A stretch of 8,796 bases of DNA from Halobacteriales archaeon SW_5_68_122 (GTDB lineage Archaea > Halobacteriota > Halobacteria > Halobacteriales > Haloarculaceae). Every line of letters starts with the position of its first letter. The first letter of the stretch is position 1. A program made the position numbers and the translations under genes. Shown here in pieces: positions 1-6,263 of this stretch. The notes beneath the pieces are model-generated. The model made no database searches. It saw only the letters and a list, made by a program, of their open reading frames with translations, and was not told where the DNA came from. Where the stretch lies: the NCBI GenBank assembly GCA_003022815.1, contig PXSL01000063.1, forward strand, positions 3,855-12,650. Direction: 5' to 3'.

Positions 1-1
1 T

Positions 2-1240
2 CCGAACGGCACACTCCCCTATGCACCCGATAAGGGCGACTATCACATCCACGAACTGTCGGTCGAAGATACAGCCCTCGTCGTGACACTAAACGCGCCG
101 GAGTCGCTGTCACCGGACAGCCACCACGACTGGACGGCTCACGAACTCCACTTTCCCGTCTACGACCGGTTCCGAGAGATGCTCAACAACGGTGAGGTGA
201 AGGCACCGACGCTCCACGCCAGCGACTACGGCTACACGCTGGACGTACCAGTCGACATCCCCGAAACCGACTGTGAAACGGTGGAGGGCCGCGTCCTATC
301 GGTCGATCTTGGCGTGAAAAAGCAAGTCACCTGCGTTCCTGTTCAACAGGACGACGGGCTGACACAGGTCGCCCCGCCGACGTTCATCGACCATCCCGGC
401 AAGAATAAACCGTTCCGCCTGAAAAGTGATGCTGAGGGAATCAACGACCGCCTTGCAGAACTTCGACGGCACGGCAACGCCCATACTGACCACTTCGACC
501 ACCTACTGGCGGAGTACCGCCGGACACGCCGGAAAGAACGCCGCCTGCGCCAGCAAATCCAACACGATGTGGCGAATGGGTTGGTGTGGCTGGCTGTCGA
601 CTCCCATTGTGAACAGATTGTCTTCGAGTCACTCGGCCAAATGGAATCCCCGGATACCGACGGGGCTGCGGCGTGGTCGATTTCATCGTGGGCACGTGGC
701 GAACTGCTCGATCTCGTCGCGTACAAGGCTGAACTGTTCGGGATCGAGATTGAGACGGTGAATCTGTGGGAGACATCGCGGTACTGCCCCCGGTGTGGTG
801 AGCGTGGTCGGACGGTGAAGGCACCGGACGACTACACGGAGTGTCGTCACGGCGGGCACTTCCACTGTCCAGGGTGTGGCTATGAGTGCGACCGTGATGT
901 GGTCGGTGCGGTCAACGTCGGTCGAAAGCACCTTGCTGAGGTGAAAATGGAGGAGGCGAACCCGGCCGCCTATACGGAGGCGGGGAAGCACGCCAGTTTT
1001 CCATCACCACAGGGTGCCCGTTCTACTGGCGTTCAGTCCGCGACCGACCATCTGGAACAGGATTCGGCGAGCGGTCGTCAGACCCAGCTGCCTCAGTTCC
1101 GTGCGCCGTCACTCACTGTGAAATGGCGTGAGGCAGACACGGGTGGACTGCATGAAAGTCCGAGTAGAGACACGGGCCTGCGGCGGCCCAGCGGTAGTGT
1201 GACACAGCACATTCTCGCCAGTGCTACCGATTGTGACTGA
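2..1240 (+). CDS. tnpB: TnpB, RNA-guided RuvC-like nuclease of an IS200/IS605 element (5' partial)
   Basis: TnpB proteins are RuvC-type nucleases that use an omega RNA from the element's right end to cut matching DNA, favouring element retention. The frame is open from base 2 with no stop, so the true start lies off the window; the GTG at 83 is only an internal candidate. Numbered from that GTG, the three RuvC segments are VLSVDLGVKK (D75), IVFESLG (E182) and CDRDVVGAVNV (D270/D272). Between the last two lies a four-cysteine zinc finger, CPRCG at 235-239 and CPGCG at 262-266, with C254 and C269 extra. All three catalytic acidic positions are present, so the visible part looks intact. The last roughly 95 residues, from NPAAYTEAGKHASFPS on, are the low-complexity tail typical of haloarchaeal TnpB and overlap the predicted guide RNA. 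The gene converges on the Bat pseudogene, 13 bases separating their stop codons. Confidence 0.9.
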   Translation, partial: PNGTLPYAPDKGDYHIHELSVEDTALVVTLNAPESLSPDSHHDWTAHELHFPVYDRFREMLNNGEVKAPTLHASDYGYTLDVPVDIPETDCETVEGRVLSVDLGVKKQVTCVPVQQDDGLTQVAPPTFIDHPGKNKPFRLKSDAEGINDRLAELRRHGNAHTDHFDHLLAEYRRTRRKERRLRQQIQHDVANGLVWLAVDSHCEQIVFESLGQMESPDTDGAAAWSISSWARGELLDLVAYKAELFGIEIETVNLWETSRYCPRCGERGRTVKAPDDYTECRHGGHFHCPGCGYECDRDVVGAVNVGRKHLAEVKMEEANPAAYTEAGKHASFPSPQGARSTGVQSATDHLEQDSASGRQTQLPQFRAPSLTVKWREADTGGLHESPSRDTGLRRPSGSVTQHILASATDCD

Positions 1241-1256
1241 CCACTACCAAATCCTA
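1040..1256 (+). ncRNA. Predicted omega RNA / sense-overlapping transcript at tnpB 3' end
   Basis: In IS200/IS605 elements the guide RNA scaffold overlaps the tnpB 3' end, and its guide is the DNA just past the element's right end. Sense-overlapping RNAs from this position are known for IS1341-type tnpB genes in Halobacterium salinarum. Here the codons after the RuvC domain encode the conserved non-domain tail (ASGRQTQL, FRAPSLTVK, GLRRP, SVTQ), which is better explained as conserved RNA than as conserved protein. The segment ends in a hairpin at 1192-1229. Both ends given are estimates; no promoter for the RNA was identified. Confidence 0.45.
1192..1229 (+). repeat. Imperfect inverted repeat: subterminal hairpin at IS right end
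   Basis: CGGTA (1192-1196) pairs with TACCG (1225-1229), and GCAC (1207-1210) pairs with GTGC (1221-1224). This gives two stacked stems with an asymmetric bulge (1197-1206) and a 10-base loop. It lies inside the last tnpB codons. IS200/IS605 ends carry subterminal imperfect hairpins recognised by the TnpA transposase, and the TnpB guide-RNA scaffold also ends in folded RNA here, so it may serve either role. Confidence 0.5.
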
Positions 1257-3566
1257 CTGAAAATCAGAACGGTCGAGCAGCGTCGCCAGTAGCTTCCGCT
1301 CGGCGGTTCGGAGGTGCTGATGGAAGGTGGGCGGGGTGACGCCGAGCGACTCGGCGACGGCCTCGCCGGACGTCTCGCGGGGCCACTCGAAGAACCCCGA
1401 GTAGTAGGCCGCCTCGAGGGCGGTCCGCCTGCCGGCGCGCGACCACGTCGACCCGGCCGAACGTCTCCTCGAGGGCGTCGACCACCTGCCTGACGTCGGT
1501 CCCGCGGGGGAACTGCGCGGTCAGCCGGTAGTCGCCGTCCTCGACAAGGGCCGTCTCGATTGCGCCGCCCAGCGTCGCTATCTGCGACAGCACGGGCGGC
1601 TCCGAGAGCCGGAGTTCGAAGGCGACGCCCTCGGGCGTCTCGCCGACGACCGACAGCGCTTCCCAGGAGTCGATCTCGGCAACCGTCGACTCGACGGTCT
1701 CGACGGCGGCGTCGGTGGCCCGCCCGTAGAGCAGGAACTCCGACTCCGACAGCGAGAGCATCCGGTCGACGTGGACGGGGTCGGCCAGCGACCCCAGCCC
1801 CCCGAGACCCTCGGAGGCGCCCGGGACCTTCAGTTCCAGCTCCACGACTGCGTCGCTGACGAGCGCCTGCTTCCGCTGGGCGGCCGCGATGGCGTGGCCG
1901 ATTATCTCCCCGAGGTGCTCGACGACGCTGCGCTCCTCGCGCCGGAAGGCGTCGGCGCGGTCGGCGTAGACGTTCAATACCCCGTAGACGGTCTCCTCGT
2001 GGCGGATGGGAATCGCCGCCGCCGACCGGAAGCCGTACTCGTCGGCGGCCTCGCGCCACGGCCCGTAGTCCGGGTCGGTGAACACGTCCCGGACGGTGTG
2101 CATCTCGCCGGTCTGCAGCGCCCGCCCGGTCGGGCCCACCCCCTCGTCCTGCTCGGGGTCCGTCGAGATGTTCACGTTCTGGAAGTAGCCGTCGACGCCG
2201 GCCTCCGTCCGGCAGGTCACCTCGCGGGTCGGCGCGTCGGTTTCGGCGACCCAGGCGAACTCGTAGGCGTCGGACTCCGCCAGCCGGCGGCAGGCGATCT
2301 CCTCTATCTCCTCGCGGGTCGACCGGCTGATGACCGCCTCCGTGACGTCGTGGACGACGGCGTTGAGGCCGTTGAGAACCGACAGCCGCTCGGTGTTGCG
2401 CCGGCTCTCGAGCTCGCTGCCGACCCACCCGCCGACCAGGTCGACGAACGTCTCGGCCCACTCCGAGAAGCCGTCGCCGGCGTCGGACCCGTAGAAGCAG
2501 AAGGTGCCAATGACGTCGTCCTCGACGACGACGGGCGTGCCGAGATAGCAGTTGATGCCCATCTCCCGGTTGCCGGCCCGCTCGGCCAGCTCGGGGGCCT
2601 CGGCCTCGACGTTCTCGAGGACGAGTCGCTCCTCCCGGGAGACGGTCCGCCCGCAGTTCGTCGCCGACAGCGGCACGACGTCACCGGCCTGGATCGCGTC
2701 GTCGGCGCCGGCCACCGCCTCGAACACGTATTGGTCATCGCGCAACCGCGAGAGGGTGCCGTACTCGACGTCCAGCATCTCGCGGCCGACCGACAGCAGC
2801 GCGTCGAGTTGCTCCTCGAAGCTCCGGTCCCGGTCGGCGATTATCTCCGTGGTCCGGCGGAGACAGCTCTCGCGGCGCTCGAGCCGTTCCTCGTACTCGT
2901 GGCGCTCGGTGACGTCGTGGCTGTGGACGACCAGTCCCTCGACGGCCGGGGCCTCCATCAGGTTCCGCCCCCGTGCGTGCAGGACGACCCAGTGGCCGTC
3001 GCCGTGCTCGAAGCGGAACTCCGCGGAGCCCTGGTACGTCGGGTGCTCGACCGTCGTCCGGTACTCCTCGGCCACCATCGACCGGTCGTCGGGATGGACG
3101 TAGTCGAAGGCGTTCTCGCCGATCAGTTCCTCGGGTTCGTACCCCATGACGCCCCGCACCGACGGCGTGATGTACTCGATGGTGCCGTCGGGGGCCACCA
3201 CCGCGATGGCGTCGGTCGACTCGCCTCGATGCCGAGTTCCCGGTTCTCCAGCCCCGTGAGGACGACCACCGGCGGCGCCCGCCGGCGCGCCAGCAGCGTC
3301 GTCAGCGGGTCCAGCCCCTGCTGTTCGTAGTGGTGGAGGTCCAACAGCACGGCGTCAGGCCGGTCGGACTCGATCCGGTCGAGGGCCGCTTCCAGACGGG
3401 TCTCGTGGGCCAGCGCGAGGCCGCCGCTCAACTCCGAACGGACCTCACCGCCCCTGGCGGCGGCCGCAAGCGCCGGCGGCGGCGTTACCTCCCGCAGCAT
3501 TTCCGCTATCTCGCCGTCGGACGCCTCGGTCAGGAGTAACACCTCTATCCGTGTGTTATCGTTCAT
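1254..3566 (-). pseudogene. Broken Bat-like sensor-regulator (REC-PAS-GAF-GAF-Bat-HTH_10)
   Basis: Haloarchaeal Bat-like proteins combine signal-sensing domains with a DNA-binding HTH_10 domain and act as cytoplasmic transcription regulators; the signal of this one is unknown. Three pieces on the minus strand fit end to end. From ATG 3566, a receiver-like domain has candidate phosphoacceptor D76 in DAVLLDL and T104 in VVLTG, but lacks the usual acidic pair after strand 1 (LLTEAS). In a second frame, from about 3225 to 1430, lie a PAS domain (APDGTIEYITPSVRGVMGY), two GAF domains (about 2870-2415 and 2370-1895) and the Bat-associated domain ending GRVDVVARR. In a third run, about 1431-1254, lies HTH_10 (ALEAAYYSGFFEWPRE, TPPTFHQHLRTAERKLL), ending in TAG at 1254-1256. 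The first and last pieces share a frame and the middle does not. At both junctions conserved family sequence is absent, so these are internal losses rather than single-base slips. An assembly error is possible. The start is supported by GGAGGT at 3572-3577. Confidence 0.8.
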
Positions 3567-3571
3567 TCGAC

Positions 3572-3577
3572 ACCTCC
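3572..3577 (-). promoter_or_regulatory. Shine-Dalgarno site of the Bat-like gene
   Basis: GGAGGT on the minus strand lies five bases upstream of the ATG at 3566-3564, a close match to the archaeal anti-Shine-Dalgarno sequence. It fixes the start and implies a leadered mRNA, unlike the two leaderless-type genes near 4230. Confidence 0.6.
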
Positions 3578-3649
3578 TCGGGGCGTCGAGGCGCCGTTTC
3601 CGTTCTGAGTACCCGCCAGCCGGGCCATGCTTCGCTCAACGCGTACTGG

Positions 3650-3658
3650 AATATAAAA
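3650..3658 (-). promoter_or_regulatory. TATA-like box for the Bat-like gene
   Basis: The minus strand reads TTTTATATT here, the clearest AT-rich block in the GC-rich 3567-3705 gap. Initiation about 25 bases downstream would give a leader of about 60 bases that contains the GGAGGT site. The rest of this 139-base gap shows nothing else recognisable; the same T-run could also help end transcripts from the archaemetzincin gene. Confidence 0.5.
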
Positions 3659-3705
3659 CCTCACCCAGAGAGTGCAAATCGACACCGGCGCCCGTCGTCT
3701 GCGCC

Positions 3706-4227
3706 CTACAGCACCATCCGCTGGCAGGAGCCACAGAGGTTCTCCTCCTTGACGTCGACCTCCCGGACCGTCGGCGAGAAGTTCATTACGCACCGGGAGT
3801 TGTCGCAGTGCTCGAGTCCGAGGGTGTGGCCGATCTCGTGGACGACCTCCTTTCGGACCCGGTCGGAGAAGATGTCGCCGGCCGGCTTGTTCGAGAAGCC
3901 GCCGTCCGAGGAGGTCTGGAGCCGGTACGTCGAGATGACCGACCCGTTGCCAGAGAGGTACGCAAGCCCGAATACGTAGTTGCGCCGCCGGTAGTAGAGG
4001 TCGTCGTCCGTGATGGCGATGTTCTTCGCGCCCGCCCCGACGCGGCTCGCGAGCTCGATGAACTCCTCGGCCCGGTACTGCTCCCGCGAGGGGTCGTAGG
4101 CCCCGTCCGGCACCGGCTCGTTGTCGTGTATCGTAACCTCACAGTCGTAGACCGACCGAAGCCCGCTGGAGGCTTCCCGCTTGACCACGGCGGGAAGGTC
4201 ACCGACCGGCACGATGTCGACGTGCAT
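3706..4227 (-). CDS. amzA: Archaemetzincin, zinc metalloprotease (peptidase M54)
   Basis: The 173-residue protein carries the archaemetzincin core. HEIGHTLGLEHC spans residues 130-141, with H130, H134 and H140 as zinc ligands and E131 as catalytic base. It is followed by C146, the Met-turn VM (147-148), and a CGSC pair at 165-168 reached 16 residues after the methionine. The extra cysteines C141, C146, C165 and C168 are the hallmark of the family and bind a second, structural zinc. No signal peptide or membrane segment is seen, so it should act in the cytoplasm; its natural substrates are unknown. Full length and no frame damage. The ATG at 4227 is chosen because a TATA-like box sits 24-30 bases upstream, fitting a leaderless transcript, and MHVDIVPVGD matches the family N-terminus. 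It reads away from the UPF0146 operon and lies upstream of the Bat-like gene on the same strand. Confidence 0.93.
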   Translation of the reverse strand: MHVDIVPVGDLPAVVKREASSGLRSVYDCEVTIHDNEPVPDGAYDPSREQYRAEEFIELASRVGAGAKNIAITDDDLYYRRRNYVFGLAYLSGNGSVISTYRLQTSSDGGFSNKPAGDIFSDRVRKEVVHEIGHTLGLEHCDNSRCVMNFSPTVREVDVKEENLCGSCQRMVL

Positions 4228-4230
4228 GGG

Positions 4231-4239
4231 AAAATATTA
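4231..4239 (+). promoter_or_regulatory. TATA-like box for the UPF0146-HAD operon
   Basis: AAAATATTA stands in the 39-base divergent gap, 28-36 bases upstream of the GTG at 4267. Initiation would fall near 4260-4263, giving an almost leaderless transcript. The box lies just outside the archaemetzincin ATG (4227), so the two divergent promoters overlap. Confidence 0.5.
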
Positions 4240-4250
4240 GATAGCGCTGT

Positions 4251-4257
4251 TCATAAA
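4251..4257 (-). promoter_or_regulatory. TATA-like box for archaemetzincin gene
   Basis: The minus strand reads TTTATGA, 24-30 bases upstream of the ATG at 4227, the spacing expected when transcription begins at or next to the start codon. No Shine-Dalgarno site precedes that ATG, consistent with a leaderless mRNA. Confidence 0.45.
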
Positions 4258-4266
4258 CGTCCCGAC

Positions 4267-4656
4267 GTGCACGCCGAGGCAAACGTCGTACTCGTCGACC
4301 GTCTGGCCCGGTACGACAACCTCGTGGAGGTCGGCGTCGGGTCGCGACCGGGCGTCGCCGCCGCCCTGGCCGACCGCGGCCGGACGGTCACTGCGACCGA
4401 CGTCCACGAGTGCAACGTCCCGGCCGGGGTCCGGTTCGTCCGCGACGACGTGACCGACCCCGACCCGGCAGTGTACCGGGGGGCCGACGCCGTGTACGCG
4501 CTGAACTGCCCGCCGGAACTGCAGCGACCCCTCTCGGCCGTCGCGCGGACCGCCGGCGCCGACTGCCTGTTCACCACGCTGGGGACCGACCCGGCGGTCG
4601 TCGACGCCGCCCCGGAAACGCTCCCCGGCGCAACCCTGTTCGAAACCAAAGCATGA
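4267..4656 (+). CDS. UPF0146 family protein (Rossmann, methyltransferase-like)
   Basis: The 129-residue protein matches the archaeal UPF0146 family, of unknown function. Visible features are a glycine-rich nucleotide-binding-type loop [14 protein letters not shown] at 21-34, TATD at 42-45 after the second strand, DDVTDP at 60-65, and the family motif ALNCPPEL at 78-85. This pattern resembles the SAM-binding fold of class I methyltransferases, but no catalytic motif identifies a substrate. GTG 4267 was chosen because it follows the TATA-like box at the expected distance and gives the usual family length. The next in-frame start upstream (GTG 4222) would lie ahead of the promoter. The stop overlaps the HAD start (ATGA, 4653-4656), so the two are probably translated in a coupled way. 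Confidence 0.85.
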   Translation: MHAEANVVLVDRLARYDNLVEVGVGSRPGVAAALADRGRTVTATDVHECNVPAGVRFVRDDVTDPDPAVYRGADAVYALNCPPELQRPLSAVARTAGADCLFTTLGTDPAVVDAAPETLPGATLFETKA

Positions 4657-5522
4657 GCGTAGACGCAGTCGTCCTGGACATCGACGGCGTCCTCGTCGAC
4701 GTCGAGAACTCGTATCGTCGCGCAATCGTCGAATCACTCGAACACGTCTACGGCGAGGCCATCGACAAGGATGACATCCAGCTATTCAAGAACGCCGGCG
4801 GCTTCAACGACGACTGGGAGCTGACCGACGCGGCGGCGCTGTACGTCTTAGCCCGCCGGGAGCGACCCCGGCTGAGCATCGAGACGTACACGGGGCTCAT
4901 CGCCGCCTCCGGCGGCGGACTGGAGGCCGCCCGAACCGCCATCGCCGACGAACTCGATCCCGCCGCCCGCGAGCAGGTCCTCGACGCGTGGGACCCCGAC
5001 CGGCTCCGGGCAGTGTTCCAGCAGCTGTACCTCGGCCCCGAGCGGTACCGCCGACTGGAGGGCGCCGAACCGGACCCCGACATCGACGCCGGCGGGTTCA
5101 TCGACGACGAGTCGATGCTCCTCTCGGAGGCGACCCGCGAGGCGCTCTCGGCGTGGCCGCTGGGCATCGTCACCGGCCGGCCGGCCGCCGAGGCCGACAT
5201 CGCCCTCGAGCGGGTCGGTCTCGAGGTGCCCGAGGAGTACCGCTTCACGATGGACGACTGGGAGGAGGGCAAACCCCACCCCCGGGCGCTCGTCGCGCTG
5301 GCCGAGCGGTTCGACGCCGACCGCCTCGCCTTCGTCGGCGACACCCTCGACGATGTCCGGACAGCGGGCAACGCCGCCGAGGCGGACCCCGGCCGGGAGT
5401 ACCTTGGCGTTGGCGTGCTGACCGGCGGCCTCGCCGGCGAGGCCGGCCGCGAGAAGTACCGCAAGGCCGGCGCCGACGCCGTCCTCGAGCGCGTCGACGA
5501 CCTGCCGGAGTGGCTGGAATGA
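4653..5522 (+). CDS. HAD-superfamily hydrolase, TIGR01548-like
   Basis: This 289-residue protein has all four HAD motifs: DIDGVLVD at 9-16 (nucleophile D9, acid/base D11), GIVTGRP with T174, EGKPHP with K207, and FVGDTLDD with D230 and D233/D234 for magnesium. The long helical segment between residues 20 and about 150 is the cap of a subfamily IA enzyme. It most resembles the TIGR01548 group common in haloarchaea, whose substrate is not established; phosphatase activity on a small metabolite is likely but inferred. It looks intact and cytoplasmic. The ATG overlaps the UPF0146 stop, and its own stop overlaps the start of the small membrane protein (5519), placing it in the middle of a three-gene operon. 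Confidence 0.88.
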   Translation: MSVDAVVLDIDGVLVDVENSYRRAIVESLEHVYGEAIDKDDIQLFKNAGGFNDDWELTDAAALYVLARRERPRLSIETYTGLIAASGGGLEAARTAIADELDPAAREQVLDAWDPDRLRAVFQQLYLGPERYRRLEGAEPDPDIDAGGFIDDESMLLSEATREALSAWPLGIVTGRPAAEADIALERVGLEVPEEYRFTMDDWEEGKPHPRALVALAERFDADRLAFVGDTLDDVRTAGNAAEADPGREYLGVGVLTGGLAGEAGREKYRKAGADAVLERVDDLPEWLE

Positions 5523-5716
5523 CCGCCGAACGCCTCTTTGCGTGGACCGTCGCGATCGCCGCCGTCGCCGTTACCTGGCTCGGCTACACCGCGCTGCCGG
5601 CGCTCTCCGAGCGGTCCGTGGCCGTCGGTCTCGGTGCCGTCGCGGCGCTGCCGCTTTTCGTCGTCTTTCTCGCGTGGGCCAGTAGCTTCCGGAGCGGGTC
5701 CCGGGGCTGGGGGTAA
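5519..5716 (+). CDS. Small two-helix membrane protein, unknown function
   Basis: This 65-residue protein begins at an ATGA overlap with the HAD stop and is preceded by a GGAG at 5507-5510. Two hydrophobic stretches, about residues 6-26 and 33-54, are joined by the short polar turn LSERS, which predicts a helical hairpin in the membrane. The tail [11 protein letters not shown] is basic and glycine-rich, probably cytoplasmic. I do not recognise a family. Gene status rests on the tight coupling, the Shine-Dalgarno-like site and the membrane pattern; similar short membrane genes ending operons are common in haloarchaea. It stops with TAA immediately against the stop of the convergent gene. Confidence 0.7.
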   Translation: MTAERLFAWTVAIAAVAVTWLGYTALPALSERSVAVGLGAVAALPLFVVFLAWASSFRSGSRGWG

Positions 5717-6178
5717 TCAGAAGAACAGCGAGGGGTCATCGTGGCTGAACGTCACCCGCGAGTCGTCCGACAGCGGCCGAACGTGGGTGTACATCACGCC
5801 CTCGTCGGTCGCCTGCCTGGCGAGTTCCGGCGTCCGGTCGATGGCGAGAAACGCGGGGACGACGACGGCAACGTCATTGTCGTCGGTTTTGCCCTCGACG
5901 ACGATGAGAAAGAAGCGAGTCCCACCCTCGTCGGCGTAGTAGACGTGGGAGGTGTCGAAGGTGGCCCGTTCGACGAGCGCCTCCAGGGCCTCGAACTCGT
6001 CGCCCGGCGCGAGCACGTCGAAGCCGTAGGGCTCGCCGGTGACGGGCGTGACGTCCCCGGGGTGGACGAGGCGGGTTTCGTAGCCGTCGGCGTCGTACTC
6101 GGCGGCCGTCGTCTCGGCGTCCTCGAGCAGTTCCCCCCACCGTTCCTCGACCGCCGGCGGCGGTTCCTGGGTGTCCAT
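5717..6178 (-). CDS. Conserved haloarchaeal hypothetical protein
   Basis: The 153-residue acidic protein has no membrane segment or signal peptide. An N-terminal helix with VEERWGELLEDAETTAAEY leads to HPGDVTP (39-45), then alternating strands (HVYYADEGGTRFFLIVVEG, VAVVVPAFLA), and the ending THVRPLSDDSRVTFSHDDPS. I recognise this pattern from uncharacterised haloarchaeal proteins (I believe a DUF7529-type family, not verified); no activity can be assigned. The frame stays open to an ATG at 6358, but that would overlap the importer gene end and add an unrelated S/T/R-rich stretch, so the ATG at 6178 is preferred. A weak AT patch lies 23-29 bases upstream. Confidence 0.8.
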   Translation of the reverse strand: MDTQEPPPAVEERWGELLEDAETTAAEYDADGYETRLVHPGDVTPVTGEPYGFDVLAPGDEFEALEALVERATFDTSHVYYADEGGTRFFLIVVEGKTDDNDVAVVVPAFLAIDRTPELARQATDEGVMYTHVRPLSDDSRVTFSHDDPSLFF

Positions 6179-6200
6179 GCCGGGAGGCCGGCGTCGAGCG

Positions 6201-6207
6201 ACAAAAG
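6201..6207 (-). promoter_or_regulatory. Weak TATA-like patch for the 5717-6178 gene
   Basis: The minus strand reads CTTTTGT, the only AT-rich patch in the 85-base gap, 23-29 bases before the ATG at 6178. The spacing suits a leaderless transcript, but the match to a TATA box is poor. The same gap holds a short GC-rich inverted repeat (GCCGG/CCGGC) after the importer stop, without a T-run, so I do not call it a terminator. Confidence 0.25.
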
Positions 6208-6263
6208 CGCGGTGGTCGCAGGCGAGGGTCAGGCCCGGTGGCGGCCGGTCGCAACAGCCGGCG

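Larger units (their letters stand above)
1..1245 (+). mobile_element. IS200/IS605-family element, right part (left end outside window)
   Basis: The stretch carries a tnpB gene running to 1240 and a subterminal hairpin at 1192-1229, as expected at the right end of IS200/IS605 or solo-tnpB (IS1341-type) elements. Its base composition is visibly less GC-rich than the genes to its right, for example around 400-430 and 580-640, which fits acquired DNA. The right boundary is estimated: the element must end after the tnpB stop at 1240 and probably before or near the Bat gene stop at 1254-1256. No terminal inverted repeats or target duplication are expected for this family, so the edge cannot be read directly. 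Whether a tnpA transposase gene accompanies it cannot be seen. Confidence 0.7.

Noticed and set aside
1198..1206. Perfect palindrome TGTGACACA as an operator site
   Set aside because: It lies inside the tnpB 3' end and the predicted guide-RNA hairpin region, with no gene start nearby to regulate.
1244..2461. 405-codon minus-strand frame overlapping the Bat-like gene
   Set aside because: R/G/P-rich shadow. It contains no HTH_10 motif; that motif lies in the third frame and ends at 1254.
1771..3330. Very long open frame (519 codons) on + antisense to the Bat-like gene
   Set aside because: GC-rich codon-phase shadow: the opposite strand has clear PAS, GAF and Bat domains, while this frame gives a composition-driven V/G/A/R-rich product with no recognisable domain.
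3553..4266. Upstream extension of the UPF0146 frame back to 3553
   Set aside because: It runs antisense through the archaemetzincin gene, and the family N-terminus and promoter spacing place the start at GTG 4267.
6240..6263. GC-rich inverted repeat after the importer stop as a terminator
   Set aside because: The stem is short and no T-run follows; haloarchaeal termination relies mainly on T-runs.
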